NCBI RefSeq assembly: GCF_001648155.1
Contig: NZ_CP015199.1
Span: 3,729,001 to 3,793,000 of the forward strand
Direction of reading: 5' to 3'
From: Chryseobacterium glaciei
GTDB lineage: Bacteria > Bacteroidota > Bacteroidia > Flavobacteriales > Weeksellaceae
DNA: 64,000 nucleotides
The position numbers and the translations under genes are program-made. This document shows, piece by piece, positions 1-9,183 of the stretch; within the stretch, counting starts at the first letter, position 1; each line of letters starts with the position of its first letter. The notes beneath the pieces were generated by a model. It was not told where the DNA came from. It was given only the letters and a program-made list of their open reading frames with translations, and made no database searches.

Positions 1-1288
1 CAGTTTTCCTTTCGCCTAGAAATTTGTACGCTAATCTATTAAGTTCATTTTCAAAACCATTAAAATTATAAGCATCAAATTTATTTTTCTTCAGTTCTTT
101 TAAATAAATAATTCCTTTTTCTACTGATTCTGCTTTCATTTTTTTATAAACTTCGAAGATAATTAATGGTTTAGGCAAATCAACTTTGGTATTGTATAGA
201 ACTCTGAAGACATCATCGATAATAGCTTCCAATTGTCCGCCTCTTTTACCTGCTCTGGTGTTATCAAGCAAGATTACATATATTTTGTCCTCCGGAATTC
301 TGGCGATATTGCAGGAAAAGCCATTGATTCCGCCACTATGTGCCATGGTTGTAACATTTTTTCCTGAACCTAAAAAATTCTGATGTTTCTGAACAGACAA
401 ACCGTATGCATAATCGCCTAAACTAGGTGTGAAATATATTTTTTTGTTCTCATCATTTAGCAAAGTATTCGTGTATAAAGCATCATCCCATTTTCGCATA
501 TCATTGGCTGTGCTGTACATTCCACCCGCAGAAAATACGGCAGTTTTGATATTAATGTAATCCGTTTTTTGATAACCATCGTAGTCAAAATCATAACCCT
601 GTGCATCATTTAAAATAATTTGTTTTGGGTTTTCAATTCCTGTATTTTTCATTCCAATGACATCAAATATTTTTTCTTTAAGAACTTCTTCATAAGGTTT
701 TTTAGTGATTTCCTCAATAATTAATCCCAACAGATAATAGCTAGTATTGCAATAATTCTGTTTGGTTCCAGGTTCAAATCCCAGATTATCTTTAAAATAT
801 TTGACTGCAAAATCTTTCCCAGATAAATTTTCAAAAACCATTTTAGTTTTAAAATCAGGAAAATCGGTGTAATTGGGTAAGCCGGAAGTGTGCGTTAATA
901 ATTGGTGAATCGTAATTTTGCTTCCTACCGTTTTGCTAAACCAAGGCAAATAATCATTTATTTTGTCATCCAGCTTGATTTTTCCTTCCTGTTTTAACTG
1001 CATAATCAGCATGGCCGTAAACTGTTTCGTTACGGAACCAATTCTGAATTTGGTGTCAGAAGTTGCCTCTATACTCCAGCCCATATCGGCTTTTCCATAG
1101 TTTTTTTGCAAGATAATTTCGCCATTTTGAACAACCAAAGCACTTCCGTTAAAAAGGTTATAATCGTGATATTTACCAATGATTAAATCAATTTTCTTAG
1201 CTTTTTCTTTATTTGAATTGACGAAGGTTTTTTGTGCAAAAGTATTCAGAGATAAAAGCACCAGCAATGCAAAAAGGAAATTTTTCAT
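1..1288 (-). CDS. Serine hydrolase, beta-lactamase/DD-peptidase (S12) family, 3' end cut by window edge
   Basis: The reading frame opens with ATG at 1288 and stays open to base 1, so the C-terminus lies outside the window. A signal peptide (MKNFLFALLVLLSLNTFAQK) indicates export. The three active-site motifs of class C beta-lactamase-like enzymes are visible: SVTK near residue 85 (nucleophile Ser and Lys), YCN near residue 179, and HSGG near residue 317. The family hydrolyses D-amino-acid peptides, esters or beta-lactams. Nothing here fixes the substrate, so no resistance role should be assumed. The 101-bp gap to the AraC gene upstream on the same strand leaves room for its own promoter. Confidence 0.9.
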   Translation of the reverse strand, partial: MKNFLFALLVLLSLNTFAQKTFVNSNKEKAKKIDLIIGKYHDYNLFNGSALVVQNGEIILQKNYGKADMGWSIEATSDTKFRIGSVTKQFTAMLIMQLKQEGKIKLDDKINDYLPWFSKTVGSKITIHQLLTHTSGLPNYTDFPDFKTKMVFENLSGKDFAVKYFKDNLGFEPGTKQNYCNTSYYLLGLIIEEITKKPYEEVLKEKIFDVIGMKNTGIENPKQIILNDAQGYDFDYDGYQKTDYINIKTAVFSAGGMYSTANDMRKWDDALYTNTLLNDENKKIYFTPSLGDYAYGLSVQKHQNFLGSGKNVTTMAHSGGINGFSCNIARIPEDKIYVILLDNTRAGKRGGQLEAIIDDVFRVLYNTKVDLPKPLIIFEVYKKMKAESVEKGIIYLKELKKNKFDAYNFNGFENELNRLAYKFLGERKT

Positions 1289-1389
1289 AATCGATTCTGA
1301 TTTTAGAATTTGATGCAAAGATGCTTTAAAACGCCCCAGTACACGACCGACTAAAAAAAGTCGAACGCATTTGTTAGAAAAAAAATGGA

Positions 1390-2526
1390 TTAATTTGGAT
1401 TTTTTCTAAAATCTGTCGGTGTTTTTCCTGTATGTTTTTTAAAAGAAGTACTAAACGACGATTTGGAATTGAAACCAACCTCGTAGAGAATTTCCAGAAT
1501 TGTTAATTCTTTTTGCAAAGGATCTTTTAGCATTTCTTTAGCCTTTTCAATTCGATATTCATTGACGAAATCAAAAAAGTGTTTGTCCATATACAAGTTA
1601 ATCAAAGTAGATAAATCTTTTACGGGCATTTTTACTTGCTCTGATAGATTTTGGATGGTTAACGAAGAATCCAGGTAGGGTTCTTTTTCCACCATAAAAT
1701 CTTTTAAGAATTCGATTTGCTTATTTTTTTCTTCAGCTACCAGAAGACTAGGTTTTTGTTTTGGAACAACTTCTGTAATAGGTTTCAGACGGGAATTCAC
1801 TCCTCTGAAAAATTCCGGATTGTTTAATGCGGTAAATAGATACCAGCAGGTACAGAATAAAAACGCAAACCCATCCAGGGTTACAATCCAGACTCTGACC
1901 TCTCCCAAACCAATGGTAAAACTAATCAGCCATCTTAGAAGTACTAAAAAATGTAAGAGATAATATAGAATTGTTATTTTGTAAAGTGCATTAATTACAG
2001 AAACATTCGGATTCGTATAATTCTCAAGATAGACCGTTCTAGACTTTCTAATAACCAGAAATGAAGCAATAAAATAAACCTGAAATAGCAATTCGAAAAG
2101 AAATTGAAAAAAATGGGTAATAGGCATTTGATTCATAGTCTTTATGAAATGCAATTTCATAGCTGTATTTTCAAAATAAATACCCGACATTAAATACAAA
2201 TTGTAAGCAACAAAGGGAATAGCGTGTAGTAAATGTTTCGTTTTTAATCGAAAGTCAGAAAAACAAACGGACAATACATAGAGATAAAACAATGCCGGAA
2301 CCAAATAGACAATACTCCAACGAAAAGCCTCAAGGCTGATGAAATTTTCAGGAATATGATGAATCAAAAATTTACAAGCATCTACAGCATTTCCGATAAG
2401 AAAAAAAGCAAAAAGGCGATTTCCTAATTTATATTTTGTTTTAACGGTAAGCAAAAACAAAGCAAGAATCAACACTAAAAATATTCCTATAAATGCTGAT
2501 ATTTCCAAAAAGCTGTATTTGTCCAT
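1390..2526 (-). CDS. Membrane-anchored AraC-family transcriptional regulator
   Basis: This 378-residue protein has about seven hydrophobic segments in its first ~230 residues. A soluble linker follows, then a C-terminal AraC DNA-binding domain (about residues 280-375) with two helix-turn-helix units and the family pattern 'ILEILYEVGFNSKSSFSTSFKKHTGKTP'-like ending in TPTDFRK. This layout (multi-pass membrane sensor plus AraC domain) is common in Bacteroidetes. The signal it senses is unknown. It lies upstream of and on the same strand as the serine hydrolase gene, which may be a target, but that is inference. Confidence 0.85.
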   Translation of the reverse strand: MDKYSFLEISAFIGIFLVLILALFLLTVKTKYKLGNRLFAFFLIGNAVDACKFLIHHIPENFISLEAFRWSIVYLVPALFYLYVLSVCFSDFRLKTKHLLHAIPFVAYNLYLMSGIYFENTAMKLHFIKTMNQMPITHFFQFLFELLFQVYFIASFLVIRKSRTVYLENYTNPNVSVINALYKITILYYLLHFLVLLRWLISFTIGLGEVRVWIVTLDGFAFLFCTCWYLFTALNNPEFFRGVNSRLKPITEVVPKQKPSLLVAEEKNKQIEFLKDFMVEKEPYLDSSLTIQNLSEQVKMPVKDLSTLINLYMDKHFFDFVNEYRIEKAKEMLKDPLQKELTILEILYEVGFNSKSSFSTSFKKHTGKTPTDFRKNPN

Positions 2527-2742
2527 AGTTTTTAACGTAGATGCAATTTAATATTTAAATAGGAAAGGTTAAAATAAGTATTGATGATTTTATCCAGATG
2601 TTAAAAATATTCCGCTCAAATGCTAAAAGTTGTATTGTTGTAAATATTAATAATGCCATACTATTGACTTATTTTGAAATTGTTATAGTAATTATTGAAT
2701 AAGAAAGGTAGAAAAGACATTGAAGAATATACTAAAGAAACG

Positions 2743-3038
2743 CTAAAAAATCTCTTCAAATTCGTGGTCTCGAACTTGTAGTAAGTAAATAAAAATAGCG
2801 CCAACAGTCTTTAGTTGACGCCATTTTAGCAAATTTGTGACCAAGACGAGCATATCTTCAAACACTTTTATAGATGACTTGGTTCGTTTAAGCCAAATTA
2901 AACAAGAGCTAAAAAGCTCATTTTTATCAGTTAACTTTCTTGTTGGCTAAACTTTTTGCAATATAATTTCAAGTATTCAAGACAACCGAAGTTGGCATAG
3001 TTGATATTTGGTTTGCTTCGATTGTCTTTTACCTTCAC
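2743..3038 (-). pseudogene. Frameshifted remnant of an unrecognised gene
   Basis: On the minus strand a frame starting near GTG at 3038 encodes residues such as NYANFGCLEYLKLYCKKFSQ. It then needs a one-base shift near 2940 to continue as KLTDKNELFSSCLIWLKRTK and on to a TAG at 2743. Together the two halves give about 98 codons of plausible protein. I cannot name the family; a decayed mobile-element gene is one guess. A small GAGCT/AGCTC hairpin followed by T residues (2906-2925, plus strand) lies inside it. The remnant ends just before the promoter of the PIG-L gene. Confidence 0.4.
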
Positions 3039-3101
3039 ACAAAGATTTTAGAAAAAATATAATAGAATATTCGGAGTTGCTTATTGCTTTTTCTTTTAAG
3101 G

Positions 3102-3130
3102 TTGAAAGAAAAACGATTTACTTATATTTG
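3102..3130 (+). promoter_or_regulatory. Flavobacterial-type promoter for the PIG-L operon
   Basis: TATATTTG at 3123-3130 matches the Bacteroidetes -7 consensus TAnnTTTG. TTG at 3102-3104 sits 18 bases upstream at the -33 position. Transcription would start near 3136, just ahead of the ATG at 3150. This is the main reason for rejecting the upstream in-frame ATG at 3084. Confidence 0.65.
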
Positions 3131-3149
3131 CCCCGCAAAGCAAATTCAA

Positions 3150-5654
3150 ATGTTCAAAAAAGTAAGCACTGTATTTATTTTTGGCTTTTATACGGTTTTT
3201 TGTTCGGCCCAACAGGTTCGACCTTCAAAATCATCTGAAATTTACCGCGAACTCAAAACACTGAAACACCTGCCTAAAGTTTTATACCTTGCGGCTCATC
3301 CCGATGATGAAAATACAGGATTACTCTCTTGGTTAATCAACGACCAAAATGTAGAAACGGGTTATTTATCTTTAACCAGGGGTGATGGCGGTCAGAATTT
3401 ATTGGGCACAGAACAGGGTGCTGCATTGGGTTTAATCAGAACGCATGAGCTTTTAGAGGCGAGAAAGTTAGACGGCGCCCAGCAGTTTTTTACCCGTGCG
3501 ATTGATTTCGGGTTCTCTAAAAATACGACCGATACCTTTAAACAATGGGATGAAAATAGCATTATAGCGGATGTAGTTTGGGTAATCCGTAAATTCCGTC
3601 CTGATGTTATCATTTGTCGTTTTCCTCCTACTGCAGCGGCAGGCCACGGACAACATGCCGCTTCGGCCGTGGTTGCGGAAAAAGCTTTTAAGCTGGCAGG
3701 CGATAAAACTGCTTTCCCAAATCAACTAAAATATGTTAATGTATGGCAACCAAAACGTGTATTGTGGAATACTTTCCGATTTGGTGCAGTCAATACAACC
3801 GCTGAAAATCAACTGAAAGTCACGGTTGGGCAATATGATGCACAACTGGGAATGGGCTATGGTGAACTGGCTGGATTAAGCAGAAGTTTACATAAAAGCC
3901 AGGGTGCAGGAACACAGTCTGTAGCCGGCATCAAAACTGAATATTTTTCCCATGTTATTGGCGAGCCTGCAGAAGCAACATTTTTTGATGGAGTCGTTAA
4001 AACCTGGACAGCAAAAGGAAACGCTGATATTGACCAATCATTAGACAACATTATTTCCGCTTTCAATTTCAACGAGCCAGACCTCAGTTTACCTGCTTTG
4101 CTTGCTTTGCGAAAAAAGGTTGCTGCTCTTAAAGATGTAGACCTAAAAAGGGATAAACTTAAATCTCTCGACAACATCATTCTAAGCTGTGCCGGATTTA
4201 TGGGCGAGGTTGTTACCAATCAGGCTGAAGCTGTTGCCGGAGACAATTACAATTTTAAATTAAATTTGATTTCAAGAGCTGAAAATCCTGTGGTTTTAGA
4301 AGATGTAAAATGGTTAAGTCAGTCAGAAAGCTTCAACAGAAAACTGTCAAAAGATTCTTTGATTACCATTCAGCATGTCATTAAGATTTCTGCAGACGCA
4401 ATACCTACAGAACCTTACTGGTTGGCAAAATCTCCCACGAACGCAGCAACTTTCTCTGTTCCGAATGATACTTTAGTCGGTTTGCCTGAGGCAGAATCAC
4501 CACTGAATGTTTTGATTGGTTTAAAAATAGGCTCGGACAAGTTTCAGGTTAAACTTCCTTTATCTTTCAAGAAATTAGATCCGGTGCGTGGTGATGTGGT
4601 CGAAGCTTTGCGCATTGTTCCTGCATTGGAACTGAAATTTACACAACCGCTTTATTTAGTTAAAGAAAATGAAGATTTACATTTGAGTTTAAATTTTAAG
4701 GTTAATTCCAACAAACAGTTCAGTAATGGTAAAGTTAATCTGATGTATAACGGAGAACGATTGGGCGGCAGTGATTTAAAGTCGCTCAATGGAAAAGATT
4801 TTACCGTCGATTACGTTATTCCAAAAACTAAGCTTGCCACAATAAAGTCAGGTCGTTTGCAATTGGATGCCAATTTTGTTGCAGATGGAATAACTTATAG
4901 TAAAAAACAGGTATTAATTCAGTATCCGCATTTACCTTCATTACAATATTTTACGCCTGCAACAGTCGCAGTGATGAAAGGTGATATTCAGGCGAAGGTT
5001 AAAAAAGTGGGTTACATACAAGGGGCTGGCGATTTCATTCCTGAGTTTCTGCGTATTGCGGATATTCAGGTAGATGTCCTGAAAGACGAAGATTTTTATG
5101 GAAATGTAGATGAATCTGGCGGAAACGGTAGCCAAAACAAACTGTCACAGTATGATGCTATCGTTCTTGGTGTTCGTGCCAATAACACGGAGAAAAAACT
5201 GGGTCGCTGGATGCCTTTTTTATGGTCTTATGTAAAAGCAGGAGGTAATTTGGTGATGCAGTATAACACGAATCAGGATACAACCGTTGATAAACTGGGG
5301 ATGTACAATTTCAATATTGCCAATAAACGTGTTACCGAAGAAAATGCTGAGGTTAAGTTTTTAAATCCGAATCATAAATTACTGAATTTTCCGAACAAAA
5401 TTACTGCGGATGATTTTAACGGTTGGGTGCAGGAACGTGGCGCCTATTTCCCTGATCAATGGGATGCAGCATATGAACCGCTTTTTGAAATGCATGATAC
5501 AGGTGAAGAGCCTTTGCAGGGATCAACTTTATATGCCAAATACGGAAAAGGTAATTTCATTTATACACCGTTGGCATTTTTCAGACAATTACCTGCGGGA
5601 AATGTTGGGGCAGCTCGTTTATTTTTAAACTTTTTATCTGCACAGAAAAACTGA
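3150..5654 (+). CDS. Secreted PIG-L family deacetylase (LmbE-like), long form
   Basis: The 834-residue product begins with a signal peptide ending near SAQ (residue 20). The PIG-L zinc motif AHPDDE is at residues 49-54, and HGQH near residues 166-169 supplies further metal ligands. PIG-L enzymes remove N-acetyl groups from GlcNAc-type conjugates. The N-terminal ~280 residues form the catalytic domain. The remaining ~550 include beta-rich segments and a C-terminal region resembling the glutamine-amidotransferase-like fold often fused to these enzymes in Bacteroidetes. ATG 3150 is chosen because of the promoter at 3102-3130 and the clean signal peptide. Its stop overlaps the next start by one base, so the downstream peptide and symporter are probably co-translated. 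The natural substrate is unknown. Confidence 0.88.
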   Translation: MFKKVSTVFIFGFYTVFCSAQQVRPSKSSEIYRELKTLKHLPKVLYLAAHPDDENTGLLSWLINDQNVETGYLSLTRGDGGQNLLGTEQGAALGLIRTHELLEARKLDGAQQFFTRAIDFGFSKNTTDTFKQWDENSIIADVVWVIRKFRPDVIICRFPPTAAAGHGQHAASAVVAEKAFKLAGDKTAFPNQLKYVNVWQPKRVLWNTFRFGAVNTTAENQLKVTVGQYDAQLGMGYGELAGLSRSLHKSQGAGTQSVAGIKTEYFSHVIGEPAEATFFDGVVKTWTAKGNADIDQSLDNIISAFNFNEPDLSLPALLALRKKVAALKDVDLKRDKLKSLDNIILSCAGFMGEVVTNQAEAVAGDNYNFKLNLISRAENPVVLEDVKWLSQSESFNRKLSKDSLITIQHVIKISADAIPTEPYWLAKSPTNAATFSVPNDTLVGLPEAESPLNVLIGLKIGSDKFQVKLPLSFKKLDPVRGDVVEALRIVPALELKFTQPLYLVKENEDLHLSLNFKVNSNKQFSNGKVNLMYNGERLGGSDLKSLNGKDFTVDYVIPKTKLATIKSGRLQLDANFVADGITYSKKQVLIQYPHLPSLQYFTPATVAVMKGDIQAKVKKVGYIQGAGDFIPEFLRIADIQVDVLKDEDFYGNVDESGGNGSQNKLSQYDAIVLGVRANNTEKKLGRWMPFLWSYVKAGGNLVMQYNTNQDTTVDKLGMYNFNIANKRVTEENAEVKFLNPNHKLLNFPNKITADDFNGWVQERGAYFPDQWDAAYEPLFEMHDTGEEPLQGSTLYAKYGKGNFIYTPLAFFRQLPAGNVGAARLFLNFLSAQKN

Positions 5655-5758
5655 TGAACAAGCAACTTAAAAATTGGAATACCTGGTACATACTATTAGC
5701 AGCTGCATTAGTATTGCAGATCGCATTTTATTATTTGTTTACTAAATTCTGGGCATGA
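5654..5758 (+). CDS. 34-residue single-pass membrane peptide coupled to symporter
   Basis: A small frame starts at an ATG sharing one base with the TGA of the PIG-L gene and ends in a TGA that overlaps the symporter ATG (ATGA, 5755-5758). The peptide begins MNKQLKNWNTWY, then has one hydrophobic helix (ILLAAALVLQIAFYYLF) and ends KFWA. The exact end-to-end overlaps on both sides argue for a real, translationally coupled gene. By analogy with small accessory subunits of SSS transporters (for example the DUF4212 partner, which is longer) it may assist the symporter. That role is inference. Confidence 0.72.
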   Translation: MNKQLKNWNTWYILLAAALVLQIAFYYLFTKFWA

Positions 5759-7446
5759 GTACGATAGATTGGACAGTTCTTATTTTTACATTGGTTGCAG
5801 TGGTGGTTTACGGGGTATTTATCGGTCGTGGCCAAAAAAGCAACGAATCCTACCTGAAAGCAGATAATAAAATGCCTTGGTACATTGTGCTGATAGGTAT
5901 TATGGCTACGCAAGCAAGTGCGATTACATTTCTTTCAGCACCGGGTCAGGCTTATACAGACGGTATGCGTTTCGTTCAGTATTACTTTGGTTTGCCTTTG
6001 GCGATGATTGTGATCTGCATCACTTTCATCCCGATTTTTCAGCGCTTAAATGTTTATACGGCCTATGAATATTTAGAAAACCGTTTTGACAAAAAAACAA
6101 GGGTACTCACTTCACTACTTTTTCTTTTTTCCAGAGGTTTATCAACAGGAATCAGCATTTACGCTCCGAGTATCATCTTATCAAGCGTTTTAAACTGGAA
6201 TATTTACTTAACCAATGTTTTAACAGGCGGTATTCTGTTGATTTATACTTATGTTGGCGGAGCAAAAGCTATCGCTCACACCCAAAAATTACAGTTTCTC
6301 ATTATTTTGGGAACAATGGCTTTTGCAGGGTATTTACTTATTCAAAATATGCCGAATGGAATTGGTTTTAACGATGCACTTTATTTAGCAGGAAAATCCG
6401 GAAAACTCAATGTAATCACAACGGAGTTCGATTGGAAAGATAAATACAATATTTGGAGCGGATTAATTGGCGGTTTTTTTCTGGCACTGTCTTACTTTGG
6501 TACTGACCAGAGTCAGGTCGGCAGGTATATTACTGCGAAAGACAATACCAATGCAAAAATGGGCTTGCTGTTGAACGGATTGGTTAAAATTCCTATGCAA
6601 TTTGCTATTCTTCTGATTGGTGCTTTGCTTTTCGCCTTCTTTTCTTTAAAACCGGCTCCGATTTATTTTAATGAACGATCTTATCAACATTTAAAGGAAA
6701 CAAAACCTGAACAGGCTGCGGTTTTTGAAAAAGAACATCAGGATTTACAACTAAAATTCAATGCAGAATCGAAAGAAATTTTAAAGTTAAAAGAAACTCA
6801 ATCTCTCGAACTCAAAAAAACAATTCAGGATTTTAAAAAGACACAAACCCAAGTAAAAGCACTTCACGGCAGGGTAGAGGAAGCGATCAATAATTCAAAC
6901 TATAATGCCGAGAAAACAGATACAAATTACATTTTCCTGTATTTCGTAAAAAACACCTTGCCTGTAGGTATGATAGGTTTACTGTTTGCTGTTATTTTTC
7001 TGGCCAGCTGGGGCTCAATTTCCGCAGCACTAAATTCTCTTGCCGCTTGTTCATTAAAAGATGTTCATTTGATATTTAAAAAAGAAATTCCTGATGATGC
7101 AACCGAATTAAAGTACAGTCGTCTGCACACTTTAGCCTGGGGTATCTTCTCAATCGGTGTAGCCATGTTTGCCACTCAAATGGGTTCCCTTATTGAAGCG
7201 GTTAATGTATTAGGTTCTCTTTTCTATGGCCCGATATTGGGGATTTTTCTTGTCGCCTTTTATTATAAAAAAATTACTGGTTCAAATGTATTTATTTCTG
7301 CAATTTTATCAGAAATTACGGTTATAGCCGTTTATAATTTCGATATCGTCTCTTTCCTTTGGCTTAACGTGATTGGGGCAGCGGCAGTAATTATATTTTC
7401 GGCAATTGGGTTACTGTTTTATAAGCAGAAAGCAGTAACTTCGTAA
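5755..7446 (+). CDS. Sodium:solute symporter (SSS family) with coiled-coil insertion
   Basis: The 563-residue protein has about 13 hydrophobic segments and the SSS pattern, including an N-terminal helix with [20 protein letters not shown] and the conserved '[10 protein letters not shown]' stretch near residue 255. It should move an unidentified solute with Na+ across the inner membrane. Residues ~301-389 are a charged, coiled-coil-like insertion (many K, E, Q) between membrane helices, which the core family lacks. It sits in an operon with a PIG-L deacetylase and a 34-residue membrane peptide. One attractive inference is uptake of the product released by the deacetylase. Confidence 0.9.
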   Translation: MSTIDWTVLIFTLVAVVVYGVFIGRGQKSNESYLKADNKMPWYIVLIGIMATQASAITFLSAPGQAYTDGMRFVQYYFGLPLAMIVICITFIPIFQRLNVYTAYEYLENRFDKKTRVLTSLLFLFSRGLSTGISIYAPSIILSSVLNWNIYLTNVLTGGILLIYTYVGGAKAIAHTQKLQFLIILGTMAFAGYLLIQNMPNGIGFNDALYLAGKSGKLNVITTEFDWKDKYNIWSGLIGGFFLALSYFGTDQSQVGRYITAKDNTNAKMGLLLNGLVKIPMQFAILLIGALLFAFFSLKPAPIYFNERSYQHLKETKPEQAAVFEKEHQDLQLKFNAESKEILKLKETQSLELKKTIQDFKKTQTQVKALHGRVEEAINNSNYNAEKTDTNYIFLYFVKNTLPVGMIGLLFAVIFLASWGSISAALNSLAACSLKDVHLIFKKEIPDDATELKYSRLHTLAWGIFSIGVAMFATQMGSLIEAVNVLGSLFYGPILGIFLVAFYYKKITGSNVFISAILSEITVIAVYNFDIVSFLWLNVIGAAAVIIFSAIGLLFYKQKAVTS

Positions 7447-7481
7447 TGCATACATACATAAATATATACAATAAGAATATT

Positions 7482-8000
7482 ATGAAAACAATGATTAAAA
7501 CTGTTGCTGTAGTTTTTGCTGCAATGACGATTTCAGTAAATGCATTTGCACAGGAAGCTAAAAAACCTGCCAGCCCGGCGGCTACTGCTACAGGAAAAAT
7601 TAAAGATGCAGCCATTACAATAGCTTATAGCAGTCCTTCTGTAAAAGGGCGTACCATCTGGGGTGGTTTAGAAGCTTATAATAAAGTTTGGCGTGCGGGT
7701 GCCAATGAAGCAACTACTTTCGAAACGGATAAAGATATTACCGTTCAGGGTAAAAAACTGCCTGCAGGTAAATATAGCTTTTTCTTAATCCCTAAAGAAA
7801 GCGGAACCTGGACTGCGATTTTTAACAAAGAGCCAAAACAATGGGGTGCTTATAAATACGAAGAAGCAAAAGATGCTTTACGTGTTGATGTAAAAACAAA
7901 AGCTTTACCAGCAACACAGGAAACTTTAGTTTATAAAATAAACAATAATGGATTCACAATGGATTGGGATAAAATCTCAGTTCCTGTGGAGATAAAATAA
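7482..8000 (+). CDS. Secreted DUF2911 protein
   Basis: Starting at ATG 7482 the 172-residue product has a clear signal peptide ([19 protein letters not shown]). A DUF2911 domain follows with the characteristic [21 protein letters not shown] segment near the middle and [12 protein letters not shown]2911 proteins are exported and of unknown function. An ATG at 7446 that overlaps the symporter stop by one base is possible, but it would add 12 residues ahead of the signal peptide. It closes the PIG-L/symporter operon, followed by a strong terminator. Confidence 0.85.
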   Translation: MKTMIKTVAVVFAAMTISVNAFAQEAKKPASPAATATGKIKDAAITIAYSSPSVKGRTIWGGLEAYNKVWRAGANEATTFETDKDITVQGKKLPAGKYSFFLIPKESGTWTAIFNKEPKQWGAYKYEEAKDALRVDVKTKALPATQETLVYKINNNGFTMDWDKISVPVEIK

Positions 8001-8019
8001 ATTTAAATATAAGATATTA

Positions 8020-8046
8020 AAATCCCGTTAATACGGGATTTTTTTG
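8020..8046 (+). terminator. Rho-independent terminator after DUF2911 gene
   Basis: The inverted repeat AAATCCCGT-taat-ACGGGATTT is followed by a run of T residues, 20 bases after the DUF2911 stop codon. Confidence 0.85.
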
Positions 8047-8241
8047 TTTATAATTTTGATATTGTGTAAAATATTACGATTGTAAATTCCGGTGATATTG
8101 ATGCAACTCAATGTGGATAAACGGGATGTGTTTTTTTGAGAGTAAGATCATAAAGTATAGTTTGAACAACTTAAAATCATTTACTAAAATTTTCTATTAT
8201 CCATTTTGCAATTAGTCAAGATATTTCTACATTTATCAATC

Positions 8242-9123
8242 TTGAAAAATGAAAAACATACAATCAAACATTTTGAACTTTCGCCGCAAGCAAAGGCAGG
8301 AATTGTGATTGTAAATATGGAAGATCAGGAAGTCGAAGAACACGATGTTTCTAACCCGCACCGGGATAATCACTGTCAATTGATGGTAGCGGTAAAGGGT
8401 GAATTTAGGTTAAACATTGATTTTGAAATCATTGAGTTTACTGCTCCTGCATTAATTTGTGTATTTCCTGAAGCCGTACATTATGTGTCAGAAGTAAAAG
8501 ATCCAAAAGGATGGATGATCAGTTTTGATCCTTCACTCATCAATAAAGAAGTGCTGCAGCTTTTAGAAAATAAATTTAATAATCCGTTTTTACTTCATCA
8601 GGAATCCGTTTTTTTTCAGCAAATCATTATCTTGTTTGATTTAATGGAGAAAGTACAATTGCAGGATACAAATTCGTACATCCAAAAAAGCATTAATTCT
8701 TTACTAAATGCAATTTTAAGTCTTATTGCTGGAGAATTGGTTGCCAATTTACCCGCTGAAAAAGGGAAAGAAAATCGCAGCATTGCTATTAAGGAAAACT
8801 TCATCAAACTTAGCAAAGAACATTTCAAAATCTGGAAACAGCCCGCACAATATGCCTCGGCACTTTCTATCTCAACTTCTCATTTAAACGACACCGTAAA
8901 ATCATTAACAGGAAGTCCGGTTTCGGCTCATATTCAGGAAGCTTCGATTATGGAAGCCAAAAGATTGCTTTATTTTACAGAACAAACTGTTAAAGAAATT
9001 GCTTACGAAGTGGGCTACAATGAGCCTGTATATTTTGGAAAATTGTTTAAAAAAATAACAAAACTTACACCTCTTGAATTTCGAAAAAAATTCCGTGATA
9101 AGGACTATCCTTCCCCTCATTGA
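8242..9123 (+). CDS. AraC-family transcriptional regulator with cupin-like N-terminus
   Basis: The protein has an N-terminal cupin-like sensor (about residues 25-110, with PHRDNHCQLMVAVKGEF and FPEAVHYVSE). Its C-terminal AraC DNA-binding domain ends near TPLEFRKKF. No ATG fits the frame at the natural N-terminus. TTG at 8242 gives a start LKNEKHTIKHF, which is the form expected in homologues; an earlier TTG at 8206 is also possible. It resembles the regulator at 61906-62790 in both domains. It lies directly upstream of the IMPase-like and NAD(P)-binding genes, which it may control (inference). The ligand is unknown. Confidence 0.8.
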   Translation: MKNEKHTIKHFELSPQAKAGIVIVNMEDQEVEEHDVSNPHRDNHCQLMVAVKGEFRLNIDFEIIEFTAPALICVFPEAVHYVSEVKDPKGWMISFDPSLINKEVLQLLENKFNNPFLLHQESVFFQQIIILFDLMEKVQLQDTNSYIQKSINSLLNAILSLIAGELVANLPAEKGKENRSIAIKENFIKLSKEHFKIWKQPAQYASALSISTSHLNDTVKSLTGSPVSAHIQEASIMEAKRLLYFTEQTVKEIAYEVGYNEPVYFGKLFKKITKLTPLEFRKKFRDKDYPSPH

Positions 9124-9150
9124 AACTATCATTAAGGGCAATCCTGTGAG

Positions 9151-9158
9151 TAGATTTG
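9151..9158 (+). promoter_or_regulatory. -7 box upstream of IMPase-like gene
   Basis: TAGATTTG matches TAnnTTTG and lies 25 bases before the ATG at 9184, in the 60-bp gap after the AraC gene. No good TTG is found at the -33 position, so the call rests on the -7 box alone. Confidence 0.4.
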
Positions 9159-9183
9159 CATTGTAATTAATACAATAATTAAA

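Noticed and set aside
1..1288. Calling the serine hydrolase an antibiotic-resistance beta-lactamase
   Set aside because: The motifs are shared by many esterases and peptidases of the S12 family; nothing shows beta-lactam specificity.
3084..3149. Upstream in-frame ATG extending the PIG-L protein by 22 residues
   Set aside because: A good promoter (3102-3130) lies inside this stretch and the signal peptide begins at ATG 3150.
3008..3238. 76-codon plus-strand frame overlapping the PIG-L gene start
   Set aside because: It overlaps the promoter and the signal peptide codons of the PIG-L gene in another frame and overlaps the minus-strand remnant; it has no protein-like features.
7446..7481. Earlier ATG for the DUF2911 protein overlapping the symporter stop
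   Set aside because: It would place 12 polar residues before a standard signal peptide; ATG 7482 is more likely, although the overlap keeps the alternative open.
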